A DNA stretch of 64,000 bases, from positions 1 through 64,000 of the forward strand of contig SCPZ01000036.1 of the NCBI GenBank assembly GCA_004299305.1, read 5' to 3'. Source of the DNA: Methylobacter sp. (lineage in GTDB: Bacteria; Pseudomonadota; Gammaproteobacteria; Methylococcales; Methylomonadaceae). The notes below the pieces were generated by a model. It was given only the letters and a program-made list of their open reading frames with translations. It was not told the origin of the DNA and did not search any database. Of the stretch, positions 10,697 through 20,009 are shown in pieces; the first letter of the stretch is position 1, and each line of letters opens with the position of its first letter. The position numbers and the translations under genes are program-made.

Positions 10697-10854
10697 TGCG
10701 TGCTTTCTAGCGTTAAGCAATCAGCGGCAAAACAAAATGCCACAGCTTCACAGATTACATAAACCTAGAAAAATCATTTCGTCCGCGAAAACCAACAGTA
10801 GGCGCTTTAGGCGACACGAAAAGCACGAAAAACTTCAAAAGGTTATCAAACCGT

Positions 10855-10883
10855 AGGTCGGGTGCTGCATCAGCACCCGACCT
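10855..10883. repeat. 29-bp perfect palindrome AGGTCGGGTGCTGCATCAGCACCCGACCT
   Basis: Direct reading; intergenic, in a block of mosaic repeats 10770-11100. Confidence 0.85.
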
Positions 10884-11147
10884 GACTCCCTCGCCTGTTG
10901 CATAAGTATCTACACAAGTACCGGCTCCTTCTCCCTTGAGGGAGAAGGTTGGGATGAGGGGGACATAAATGCTTGTTTTTATTCTCCTCACCCCAGCCCT
11001 CTCCAACAGGAGAGGGTGCTAGGTCGACTTGCAACTCATTGTATTTATAATACAAAAAAGTTATGTAAATAGTTATGCTCCTGTTGGAGAGGGAGAGGGG
11101 ATTCAAAAAAGCGCAAATCATGACCGCTCGCAGTATAACTAAATTTT

Positions 11148-12386
11148 TCAATCCGCTAAATGTCTAGCCAGTAGCTGCAAAGGATGTTCGATTTTGCTTT
11201 GGTCGGCGCTGAGAAAGACTGCGCAACCAAAATTGCCGCTGACTACTACATCGGCAGACGAATCGGCGATGATGTGCTGTTTTAAAACGCGTAACTGCGC
11301 GGCATTGTCGGGATGAGTCAGCATGTAGCTGCCACCGGCGCCGCAGCAGATGTGGTTGTCGGCCAAAGCGGCAACACTTAGGCCGGGGATTTTTTCCAGT
11401 AATGCATAAACGGCTGCTTGATTTTTGAGGATGTTGCGTTGGCTACAGGGTTCATGCACTGCGACTTTCAGCGTAGATGGCGTCAGTTGCAGCTGGTCCG
11501 GCCAGTGTTCCAGCAAAAAATCGTTAATGTCGTACAAGCGTTGCCGGAACAGTTGCGCTGCGAGATCATCGTGACTTTGATACTCGCTTAACATAGCCCC
11601 GCAACCGGTGGCGGTGTGCAGTACGGCGTCGACATCCAGTGCGTTGAATACGCTGATGTTGTTGGCTATCAAAGCGGCGGCGGATTGGCCGTTGTGTTGG
11701 TGAATCGCGCCGCAACAGCCTTGCTGAGGCGGAATCAGCACTTCGTAGCCTATTGCGTTAAGCAGTTTGATAGCCGCCTGCAAGGTTTCGCGGTCGAAAT
11801 GTTCCGCTATACAACCGGTGAACAGCGCAACCTGACCGCGCAGCGTACCGTTGGCCGGATAACAGGCGGCCAATGCCTGCAATACAGGTTTATCCAGCAA
11901 GGCCTCCGCATCGGCTAAATGCAGTTTTTTCAGTAATCCGCTACGCCGTATCGGTTTTTGTAAGCCCGATTTCAGGTAAACGCTCAGCAAAGGCATTAAC
12001 CGCGTCCGCCAGCGCTTATTTTCAATCAGCTTGAATGCTGATTTTGCCAACCAACCCGGCCTAGCTTTTAGCTGGGCCTGGGCTTGATCGAATAATTGCC
12101 CATAAGCCATTTGGCTAGGGCAAATAGTTTCGCAAGCCCGGCATTGCAGGCAGTTATCCAGGTGCCGGAGTTCATCGGCGCTAACTTGCAGGTTTTCGAC
12201 CAGTAGTTTACTGAGGGTGCGGATACGGCGGCGCGGGGTTTCTTCGTCTATTTGAAACAATCGAAAAGTCGGGCAGCTGCTGACGCACATGCCGCAGCGT
12301 AGGCATTCGCTCGCTCCGGGGATATAGGGTCCCGAACCGATTGACTCGCCGGGTTCATCATAGTCCATATCCATAAAGTCGAACAT
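11148..12386 (-). CDS. glcF: Glycolate oxidase iron-sulfur subunit GlcF-like (two CxxCxxC motifs, two CCG domains)
   Basis: 'CLRCGMCVSSCPTFR', 'CLQCRACETICPSQ', 'GCCGAIHQHNG', 'CCGAGGSYML'; start taken at MFDFMDMDYDEPGES inside ORF 11148..12452. Confidence 0.85.
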   Translation of the reverse strand: MFDFMDMDYDEPGESIGSGPYIPGASECLRCGMCVSSCPTFRLFQIDEETPRRRIRTLSKLLVENLQVSADELRHLDNCLQCRACETICPSQMAYGQLFDQAQAQLKARPGWLAKSAFKLIENKRWRTRLMPLLSVYLKSGLQKPIRRSGLLKKLHLADAEALLDKPVLQALAACYPANGTLRGQVALFTGCIAEHFDRETLQAAIKLLNAIGYEVLIPPQQGCCGAIHQHNGQSAAALIANNISVFNALDVDAVLHTATGCGAMLSEYQSHDDLAAQLFRQRLYDINDFLLEHWPDQLQLTPSTLKVAVHEPCSQRNILKNQAAVYALLEKIPGLSVAALADNHICCGAGGSYMLTHPDNAAQLRVLKQHIIADSSADVVVSGNFGCAVFLSADQSKIEHPLQLLARHLAD

Positions 12387-12387
12387 G

Positions 12388-12831
12388 TTAGGACTCCATA
12401 ACTTTGACATAAGCGCGGCGTAGCAACTCCATTTCCGCAGGCGGTCGGCCACGCAATTCCACCAGGGTTTTCAGTTTGCAGTCGCGGCTTTGTATCAGTT
12501 TATGCGGCGGATCGAGCAACATGAAGCGCGCCATGTGGACGGTAATAATGCCGCCTGGGGTGTCGATTTGTTCGCTAAATCCAGGCTCAGCGCGGAGCAG
12601 GTCGTTGTCCAGTTGCAAAAGCCGGTTGATCGCGTTAACCATAGCGGATGGATGGACACTGACTTTGCCGGTTTCGCACTGCTCCGCTTCGAGAATTTCC
12701 GACAATGCCGGTAACGATTCCGGAAAGCAGATATTGCCGCTATTGTGCTGGACGAACAGGGTAAGGGCGCTGATGTCGCCTTTATAGTAAAGCAGCAGGC
12801 GGTGATTGTTGAATGTGTTAGGCTGGTTCAT
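12388..12831 (-). CDS. Conserved hypothetical protein in an apparent operon with glcF-like gene
   Basis: 147-aa ORF ending directly at the glcF-like start. Confidence 0.7.
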   Translation of the reverse strand: MNQPNTFNNHRLLLYYKGDISALTLFVQHNSGNICFPESLPALSEILEAEQCETGKVSVHPSAMVNAINRLLQLDNDLLRAEPGFSEQIDTPGGIITVHMARFMLLDPPHKLIQSRDCKLKTLVELRGRPPAEMELLRRAYVKVMES

Positions 12832-12958
12832 CGGATGTAATATTTTTTGTCAGACGATGTGATGGATAGTCTTGAGAGCAGATTTGGGTGCTGGCGAAAA
12901 CATGTTTTCCGAGTTGGCATGGTATTGCTCCATTTCAATAAAATGTTATTTATGTCTG

Positions 12959-13195
12959 CTTAGGCGATTTCCTGCGAAAAATATACCCACCTGACTGGTC
13001 TTTTTGTCCGTCTTCTGCGTTGTAAAAATGGTTGCATAGCTCGCTATGTGCCCATTTTTACGCCTCGGCAACTGCTCCATGCGTCGCTTAAAGCGCCTAC
13101 TGTTGGTGCTCTACCTCCTGCATCCATGCAGTCGTTGAAGACGAACAAAAATCCTGCGCCATTTGGGTATATTTATTCTTGGCAATCGCCTTAAG
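12959..13195. mobile_element. MITE-like non-coding element, 237 bp with about 57-bp imperfect terminal inverted repeats
   Basis: Left end CTTAGGCGATTTCCTGCGAAAAATATACCCACCTGACTGGTCTTTTTGTCCGTCTTC against reverse complement of right end CTTAAGGCGATTGCCAAGAATAAATATACCCAAATGGCGCAGGATTTTTGTTCGTCTTC; the interior carries more palindromic modules. Confidence 0.65.
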
Positions 13196-13238
13196 CCTAC
13201 ATCCATTTGGCGAGCGTTCCCAAATCCCGGCAAAGGAT

Positions 13239-15884
13239 TCATCCTGTCGTTATTTTGGTGACTTTTGGGGTAATTCCCAAGGGACGTTCGGCCATGTTCG
13301 ATGCCAGCTTTTGTGCCAGACGTTCGTTGCTTATAACCAGCAGCAAACACTCTTCGTCGGGGTTTTCCGGTGCTATAGCCGCATCCGCAAGCAACGCTCC
13401 GCCACCCAGGACGGGCGGCAACGTATTTAAGCGTGATTCGAGAACCTCCGGAATTTCACCCAGAAGATCGGCAATCACACAAAAACGGGTATCGGGATTT
13501 TTCTCGATCACCATAGCCTGTTGGGCTTTGTGATTTACCTGTTTCACACTATTCTTATCCGCGCACACCATGTTTCGGATGTCGAATACGGGTATCGGCA
13601 GTTTCTCGTACATCAAATAGCCGATGCAGTCGGCACCGGCACCTGGCGCCGGTGTTATGTTCGTGGTATCGACGGCTTCCAAAATCTGGTTGGCGCGAAT
13701 GCCAAACCATTCACTGCCTAGCCGGAAGGTTGCAATTTCCACGGTGGCTTCAGCATGTCCCCGGTCGGAGCGGATCGTAGGACAAGGAACCTCTTCTGCC
13801 TCTTCCCGACTTTTGGTGATAAAGCACAGTTCCTTTCCTACGAGTGCGATCACTTCATTTTTATAAGAATCGGACTCGCTCTTGTATTCACGGTAACCGT
13901 TGGAAGCATGGGCTCCGACCGCATAATAATGTTCGCCCAAGGAAATAATGCCGGTTATTTCTTTTCCAGGTGAGAGGTTATACAGGGCAGAGGGGATAGA
14001 AAGCTTATCGCCGGGATTAAATCTATTATCTGAGCATGCGAGTACCCGACCATCCCGAGAAACAAAAATGCCAAATGAACTCGAATCGATTTGCCCTTCG
14101 GTATTCTTAGGCAGAGCATCGCACAACATAGCTGAAAACTGTGGGGTCGAATCGAATACGATTCCGATGCCGCCCACAATTCCAGTCCCGTCCAGGCTCC
14201 GAATAGCGGCCCCATAGATATAAGTATGACGGCCTTGATAAAATCGGGTCTCGGCAAAGTCCGATACTGCGTAACCTTGCGAGTCAGGCAGCATCAGGAC
14301 GTGCCGCTGCCATTCTTCGCCGACACTCTGTCCGACCAGGTTGCCCTCGCAAGAGTTGGAGACCGCCACGATTCGGCCATCAACATCAAAAACGATCAGG
14401 TTGGTGTAAACGGTGTACAGACTATTGATATAATTCAGGATGCTTGAAATGCGTTCCCGGCCGGACTCCGAAATCTCGCGCTTGGCTAGTAATTCGCGGA
14501 AGGATGAGGTCAATGCCCACCATCGGCAATCGTTGGCGCGTTCGTAAAGGTTGCGATCCATGATATTGATCGCCAGTGATGCTTGGAAATGACTATCCTC
14601 AAGCACCGAAGAAACGACAGTCTCATGTAAATTGGCAATGGAGCGTTGAAACACCGACTGGGTCCGGGCGCCGGTGTTGCTGATTTCCCATAACAGAATC
14701 TTCGAAAAGCCTGTGTCTTTGCCCTGTCCGAAGCGACACTGTCGTACATTTCCGTTCCAGACTGAACGATTGAGTTCACGCTGAATCCGGTCAGCTTGTT
14801 TGGGAATACTACGCAAGCTTTCACCGAATAGCTGCGACTGTTCCATGATGGTATCGAGCGTCTCTTGATGGATATTCTTGAGTAAACCGGAGGCATCCCG
14901 GTTGAATGCATGTTGTAAGGGCAGCATGACATGTGCGTACCAGTGCGGCCCGGCGTAGCCTTGGTAGCCGCTACTGCGTCGTGTGGAAGCCAGGTATTCT
15001 TGTCCGGCGAAGCGCAGCACGCGGTATTCACGATCCAGGACAGGGGTCAGCTTAGCGGTAAGCGGCACATGATAAATATCCGAGCTGGCGATTACCAGTC
15101 CTTCGTTATCCAGCAGGGTGATAACTGACCAATCTTCCGGCGCAACAAGATCGGCAAAAATGCCTTTTAATTCATTATCGAATCGAAAACATAAACAAAG
15201 CACACCCAGCGCCTTATTGCTGTCGTCCACGACGCGGTACGAATAGATCAGGGAACGGGTCTCATCCGGCAAAAAATCGACATGATCAAATGTTTCTACA
15301 TATCCTTCCGAGGTCTCTATGGATAGCTGTAAAAGCTCGTGTTGAGTGCGTTCTATCCCGGCATGTTCTTTGAGCCGCACCAGTATCTCTCCATCCGTAT
15401 CAAGCAAGACAACGTCGGAATACACGGAATATTTTGATAAATATTCGGAAAACCGATCACGAAGTCGGGATAAACCCGGTTCCAGTTCGCTTTTTCTGGA
15501 ATACTTGCCCTTCAGGTTATTAGCCTCCCTGAGTACAGCGCATATGTCGTCATCCGTAGCCAAAAAACCGATGTCTGCGGTACGTTCGAATAGATTTCTG
15601 ACCAGAATGTCAATCGCGACTTGCGCTTTCGATGTCATCTCCAATACACATTTTCTCAGGGTTTCACTCGCAAGCTGGTTAAGTAGCGACCCTGTTAGTT
15701 TTTGGAACGACTGACGGGTACCATTCATATCGGTACCTGTACCGGACAACTGCCCTAACAAGGTCAAATTGTCCCAGACGCTTTGCAAATTATTCAGCTC
15801 TTCCCTGCATTCATCAACGGCTTGCATATGCCGTATCATTCCTATTAATCCGTCTTCGAGATCGATGTTTTTGTAATTAGCCAT
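13239..15884 (-). CDS. Soluble protein with two sensor-like (cache-type) segments and a C-terminal CheW-like domain
   Basis: C-term 'VEIATFRLGSEWFGIRANQILEAVDTTNITPAPGAG...LPIPVFDIRN' is CheW-like; two internally similar sensor halves ('DILVRNLFERTADIGFLA...YSDVVLLDTDGEILVRL' and 'NIMDRNLYERANDCRWWA...YTNLIVFDVDGRIVAVS'). Confidence 0.75.
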   Translation of the reverse strand: MANYKNIDLEDGLIGMIRHMQAVDECREELNNLQSVWDNLTLLGQLSGTGTDMNGTRQSFQKLTGSLLNQLASETLRKCVLEMTSKAQVAIDILVRNLFERTADIGFLATDDDICAVLREANNLKGKYSRKSELEPGLSRLRDRFSEYLSKYSVYSDVVLLDTDGEILVRLKEHAGIERTQHELLQLSIETSEGYVETFDHVDFLPDETRSLIYSYRVVDDSNKALGVLCLCFRFDNELKGIFADLVAPEDWSVITLLDNEGLVIASSDIYHVPLTAKLTPVLDREYRVLRFAGQEYLASTRRSSGYQGYAGPHWYAHVMLPLQHAFNRDASGLLKNIHQETLDTIMEQSQLFGESLRSIPKQADRIQRELNRSVWNGNVRQCRFGQGKDTGFSKILLWEISNTGARTQSVFQRSIANLHETVVSSVLEDSHFQASLAINIMDRNLYERANDCRWWALTSSFRELLAKREISESGRERISSILNYINSLYTVYTNLIVFDVDGRIVAVSNSCEGNLVGQSVGEEWQRHVLMLPDSQGYAVSDFAETRFYQGRHTYIYGAAIRSLDGTGIVGGIGIVFDSTPQFSAMLCDALPKNTEGQIDSSSFGIFVSRDGRVLACSDNRFNPGDKLSIPSALYNLSPGKEITGIISLGEHYYAVGAHASNGYREYKSESDSYKNEVIALVGKELCFITKSREEAEEVPCPTIRSDRGHAEATVEIATFRLGSEWFGIRANQILEAVDTTNITPAPGAGADCIGYLMYEKLPIPVFDIRNMVCADKNSVKQVNHKAQQAMVIEKNPDTRFCVIADLLGEIPEVLESRLNTLPPVLGGGALLADAAIAPENPDEECLLLVISNERLAQKLASNMAERPLGITPKVTKITTG

Positions 15885-16336
15885 GGTGAGTGCCCTGAGA
15901 GTTTGTAATTATTATAGGGGCGGCTTCAATTGATTTAGACAGTTTGGCTATCAACTTAAGGATGGCAAATTGCCAGGTTTAACCTTAGGCAGTTGGTAGC
16001 CGACATTTAAAACACAATGAGAAGTCGCTATTTTCGCTGCAAGTTTGTTTTGAGTGTTTCATCTAAACAAGTAGTGAAAATTATGCGACTGCATATGTCT
16101 GCGGTATACGGACTTTCCTCACTTTCCCGTTCGCCGCCTGATAAACAGATGGCACACATTAGCCCAATGACTTACGCGATTTTGGAAAGTTTGCATTCTC
16201 AGTTATTCATTATTACTTAAGCTTCTATAACGGACAGCAAATGAAATTCTATTCAGGATTTGACTTTTCTTGAGTGTAAGGCGATTTACTGGACAATAGC
16301 CCACACCGTCGCGCCGTAAACCGCCTTACAAAGACT

Positions 16337-16555
16337 TTAAACCCTTAACAAAGCCTTAGCCATTTTTTCGGAAAGTTGTTCTTCGACGAATTGCGGCTCG
16401 TTGGGCGGATAAAGTTCAACTTCATCCAGTTCAAAATTATATTCTTTGCCCAAAGCGATCAGTTCCCTGATTTTTTGTACCGCCAACAGTTTTTCTTTTA
16501 ATTCAGAATCTGTTTTTGCTAGTTCAGAGAATGCTTTTATTTGTGCAATTGACAT
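16337..16555 (-). CDS. Nif11-like domain small protein
   Basis: MSIAQIKAFSELAKTDSELKEKLLAV resembles the Nif11 N-terminal domain; downstream end of the nif cluster. Confidence 0.65.
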   Translation of the reverse strand: MSIAQIKAFSELAKTDSELKEKLLAVQKIRELIALGKEYNFELDEVELYPPNEPQFVEEQLSEKMAKALLRV

Positions 16556-16636
16556 TGTATTTACTCCTTTTGTTGAAAATTACTGCATTACAAAGCAGTT
16601 GGAAATTTGTAACTACTCATTCCATGGAACACCGAT

Positions 16637-16740
16637 GCCAAAAGTAGGCGCCTTGAGGCGACACGGATAGGACGAATTTACACGGATTTTTTATCCGTGT
16701 TTATCAGTCAAATCCGTGTCATCCGTGTTCTATTTTTCGA
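16637..16740. repeat. Dispersed mosaic repeat (AGTAGGCGCCTTGAGGCGACAC joined to ACACGGATTTTTTATCCGTGT / ATCCGTGTCATCCGTGTTC)
   Basis: Modules recur at 10791-10816, 13081-13107 (inverted) and 39593-39684. Confidence 0.7.
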
Positions 16741-16769
16741 GTAAAGTAGTTACGAAAACTTAGTGTTCG

Positions 16770-17732
16770 TTACACGCTATAAGGCGTGTTAATCCAGTCT
16801 TTAAGTACTGCGACATCACGTTCGGGTAGATAAGAATAATCTCCGCTAATATCTTTAAAAACCGCTATGCCGGTTTGCGGCGAAACCAGCTTTCCTTTAA
16901 CCATATAAAAGAACCAGGCGAACGGATAACCCGCCTGCCGATCGAAACGGGTTAACAGGTTATGCAGCGCCGTGCCTTTTTTGCCGCTAATGTCTTCCAG
17001 TTGCGGCAGGTTTTTTTGCTGGGTATTGATGATTTCAACGTTGATTATTTGTTCGCCGAAGCGCCCGGTATGCCTGAATGGCCGAACAATCCAGTCGTTG
17101 GAAAGCACGGCTTTTTGAAGGGCGCTGCTTCGGTTCCAGTCGTCCATAAAACGTTGTACCGGATGTTCGGTGATATGGTATTTATTGATTTCATCCATGA
17201 AAATCGACACGTCAGTTTTACGTCGATAAGAATAACGCGAGGTTCCAATGCAGAATGTTTCTACGCATTCCGGGTCCAATGGATCAATAAATTCTTCTAA
17301 ATCCTCCGGTGGGTTATCGCCATTAACCAGCAAGCGATCCGACATTTCATGGGTTTTATCAATGTCGATCTGGACAAATTGTTCCGCCTTAGTGCCGGTT
17401 TGAATAACAAAATGCAGGGTGTTGCCGGTTTGCTTGGTGGCAATCAGTTGCTGTTCCAGGGCATGATCAATCAGGGTTTGCAGGTTTCTGCCGCATTCGA
17501 TATAGGTTCGTTCTGTCCATTCAATCAAGTTATTAGCGATACGGTTGCCCTCCATATCGACGATGCCGCCCAGGCGATACCATTCTTCCCCGGTTTTGGC
17601 TAAGCGGATCGGATAGTCGGGGTTTAGCGTTTGGAGTTTGGATAGTAATAATTCGTCGTCGCGGTCGGGCAGGGTGTGTTTGCAGATCTTTGCAAGCTGT
17701 TGCCCATCGAGTTGAAATTGTTGATCAGCCAT
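16770..17732 (-). CDS. Conserved hypothetical protein in the nif cluster (320 aa)
   Basis: Full ORF overlapping the start of the LRV gene region; no domain recognised. Confidence 0.75.
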   Translation of the reverse strand: MADQQFQLDGQQLAKICKHTLPDRDDELLLSKLQTLNPDYPIRLAKTGEEWYRLGGIVDMEGNRIANNLIEWTERTYIECGRNLQTLIDHALEQQLIATKQTGNTLHFVIQTGTKAEQFVQIDIDKTHEMSDRLLVNGDNPPEDLEEFIDPLDPECVETFCIGTSRYSYRRKTDVSIFMDEINKYHITEHPVQRFMDDWNRSSALQKAVLSNDWIVRPFRHTGRFGEQIINVEIINTQQKNLPQLEDISGKKGTALHNLLTRFDRQAGYPFAWFFYMVKGKLVSPQTGIAVFKDISGDYSYLPERDVAVLKDWINTPYSV

Positions 17733-18510
17733 TGTAGGTTCCCGGTTTCTCGTTCCCGTCAGCCCTCTGGGAATGGTTTGTTAATCGTTCCTTGGCCGCC
17801 TTCCTGACATCCGGCTCCGGGTCGTCAAGCAGTCTGGTCAATGCCTCGGGAGCAACGCGCTGGGCTACGGTATAGCGCACTACCCAGTCGGAATCATGCA
17901 GCATGATTCCGATATCGTCTGGGTTCATCCGTTCGGCAATAATGCGCCTGACTTCAGGTGCGTTGTCATGCGCCATTAATCCCAAGCTGACTTCGGGCAA
18001 ACGCTCGGCCACGATTTTTCGCACTTGCAGGTCTTGGTCGCGAATAAAACGGAACAGGCGTCCTTCCGGCAGTCTTCTGGCTACCGTTAATCTGACAATA
18101 TAGTCTTTATCGTCGGCCATTTTTTCCAGATCTTCGGGGGCAATGCGATCCGCTACGGTCATGCGGACTTCCCTATCGACATCGTTGATTAACAGATGCA
18201 GCTGGGATTGCGGGATGCGATAGGCGACTGCGCGCCTGACTACTTCATCTTCATCGTCAATCAGGTCGGCAAGCGATTTTTGCGGTGCGTAACGGACTGC
18301 AATCGCGCGTCGTTCCCAGAAATTATCGTGCAGGTATTGCTCGGCAAAGCCGGGGTTTACGCGAAAGAAACGATCGATTTGCCTGCCGCTTTCTACAAAT
18401 ACGCAGGTATCGCCGGGCATACAACGGCCCATCAGCAGGGTTTTGCCGCGAAAAGGGCATAGGCTGCAATCGGCAAAGGGAACGCTGACAGGGTTTTCAT
18501 GATCGGACAT
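17725..18510 (-). CDS. LRV FeS4-cluster leucine-rich-repeat-variant protein
   Basis: N-terminal Cys cluster 'CSLCPFRGKTLLMGRCMPGDTC' followed by repeats 'DxDxxVRxxVAxRL/APExL'; matches the nif-linked LRV protein family known from Azotobacter. Confidence 0.85.
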   Translation of the reverse strand: MSDHENPVSVPFADCSLCPFRGKTLLMGRCMPGDTCVFVESGRQIDRFFRVNPGFAEQYLHDNFWERRAIAVRYAPQKSLADLIDDEDEVVRRAVAYRIPQSQLHLLINDVDREVRMTVADRIAPEDLEKMADDKDYIVRLTVARRLPEGRLFRFIRDQDLQVRKIVAERLPEVSLGLMAHDNAPEVRRIIAERMNPDDIGIMLHDSDWVVRYTVAQRVAPEALTRLLDDPEPDVRKAAKERLTNHSQRADGNEKPGTYNG

Positions 18511-18522
18511 GCGAGCTTCCGT

Positions 18523-18789
18523 TTAGTCCGGGATGATTTCGGCAACGACGATGCCGGTTGCAACATCGTAATCATTGGTCAGACACAGGCAATGTTCCCG
18601 GCCGTCGATTAAATAAAGATTGAAATCTTTACGTTCGACGACCGGCGTATTATTGGGCAGGTCGTCATCCATACAATAAGTGAAATGGATCGGTTGATAT
18701 TGCTGTCTCAGCTGGGAAACGGTGTCGTCATTAAGCTCCATCGTTTCTATTTTTGCCGTGATGGCGTTGATTTGTTCGCTGCTAATCAT
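18523..18789 (-). CDS. Small conserved hypothetical protein in the nif cluster
   Basis: 88-aa ORF tightly packed between the LRV gene and nifY. Confidence 0.65.
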   Translation of the reverse strand: MISSEQINAITAKIETMELNDDTVSQLRQQYQPIHFTYCMDDDLPNNTPVVERKDFNLYLIDGREHCLCLTNDYDVATGIVVAEIIPD

Positions 18790-19484
18790 CCCGTTGCCTC
18801 GCGTTCAAACCTAAAACGATCGGTTGCTTCAATCCCCATGACTTTTGCCAGCCAGGGCGGAGGCGTTCCGGCAATAACGTTTTGCAGTTGGCCGACGACT
18901 TCAGCAATGGGATCAATGGTGGAGAGTTTAATCGGGTGTATGCCCAGCTTGACGATTTTTGCCGCCGCAGGACCGCCGACTGAAGCGATATAAATTACTT
19001 GGCAATCCTGGATTTGTTCCGCCCTGAACAGGTTTTTGTCATCCGCTTCCAGGCCCTCAGGACTATCTGGGTTGCGGATGTCGATTAAGCGGGCCTCATC
19101 GGCTGAAACCTGGTAAATCATAAATTGATTGCAAGACCCGAAATGACCGTCAACATTGATGCCGTCATTGCTGGCGCAGGCAATGCGAACCGAACCGGGC
19201 ATATCGCCATCAATATAGCTTTGTTGTTCGGGGAGATTAAGACCGGATTTTAGAATGCTTAAAGCATGGGTCAGCAAAGGCTCGTCAACATCTAAAAACT
19301 CACCGGCTAAGGCTGTTTTAAAGGTATTAAGATGAATGCCGGTAATTTTTTGTTCGGTGATTGGAAGGCCTATGCAATCAGTCAATACTGACAGCAAGCG
19401 TTTGGCATCGGTATCGGGCAAAGCGCGAGCCGCCAGCCCGATACGTAAAGCCAGTTCTCGTGAGAGTGCAGCCTGGCTGGACAT
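18786..19484 (-). CDS. nifY: NifY/NafY-type FeMo-cofactor-binding family protein
   Basis: N-term 'LLSVLTDCIGLPITEQKITGIHLNTFK' plus NifX-like C-term 'VRIACASNDGINVDGHFGSCNQFMIYQV...GGPAAAKIVKLGIHPIKL'. Confidence 0.8.
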   Translation of the reverse strand: MSSQAALSRELALRIGLAARALPDTDAKRLLSVLTDCIGLPITEQKITGIHLNTFKTALAGEFLDVDEPLLTHALSILKSGLNLPEQQSYIDGDMPGSVRIACASNDGINVDGHFGSCNQFMIYQVSADEARLIDIRNPDSPEGLEADDKNLFRAEQIQDCQVIYIASVGGPAAAKIVKLGIHPIKLSTIDPIAEVVGQLQNVIAGTPPPWLAKVMGIEATDRFRFEREATG

Positions 19485-19488
19485 CTGT

Positions 19489-19689
19489 TTATGCCTCTAA
19501 AGGCAATATGCAGTTGTCAACGGGGCAAACTTTGACACATTGCGGTATGTCAAAATCACCTTCGCATTCGGTGCAGGTCTTTGCGTCAATTTTAAAGACC
19601 ACTTTACCCTCGGTGATTGAGTTGGTAGGGCACACCGGTTCGCAGTCGCCACATGAAATACAATCTGCTTCAACAATATATAAGGCCAT
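19489..19689 (-). CDS. 2[4Fe-4S] ferredoxin
   Basis: MALYIVEADCISCGDCEPVCPTNSITEGKVVFKIDAKTCTECEGDFDIPQCVKVCPVDNCI; start chosen at 19689. Confidence 0.9.
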   Translation of the reverse strand: MALYIVEADCISCGDCEPVCPTNSITEGKVVFKIDAKTCTECEGDFDIPQCVKVCPVDNCILPLEA

Positions 19690-19691
19690 GA

Positions 19692-19916
19692 TTATTCTCC
19701 TGAATCTAAACGTTTTGCGCGCAAGGTAATGGGGAAATCCGGTTGTGCATCCAGCGGTTCGAAATAATATTTTGAACCGTCGCTGAGCAGGACTTCGCCG
19801 CCCCATTTATCGGGGCTATCGAATTCAACGGACTCCGCCACTTCTTCCAAATCTTTTTTGGGTACGTAGAAGACTAATTTGCCCTCTGCATTTTTTTTCA
19901 ACATGACACTAGGCAT
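19692..19916 (-). CDS. nifT: NifT/FixU protein
   Basis: MPSVMLKKNAEGKLVFYVPKKDLEEVAES.....KWGGEVLLSDGSKYYFEPL; size and position fit NifT. Confidence 0.88.
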   Translation of the reverse strand: MPSVMLKKNAEGKLVFYVPKKDLEEVAESVEFDSPDKWGGEVLLSDGSKYYFEPLDAQPDFPITLRAKRLDSGE

Positions 19917-19966
19917 TGAGTTCTCCGTTTACACGCATTTAAGGTTGTGGGTGCAAAAAGCCCTCT

Positions 19967-20009
19967 CGGCAATTGCTCCTGCATTGCTCTATCTCCTGCA
20001 TCCATGCAG
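19967..20009 (+). repeat. Dispersed repeat CGGCAATTGCTCCTGCATTGCTCTATCTCCTGCATCCATGCAG
   Basis: Near-identical copies at 26494-26536 (inverted) and 58685-58727; split copy in 13066-13131. Confidence 0.8.
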
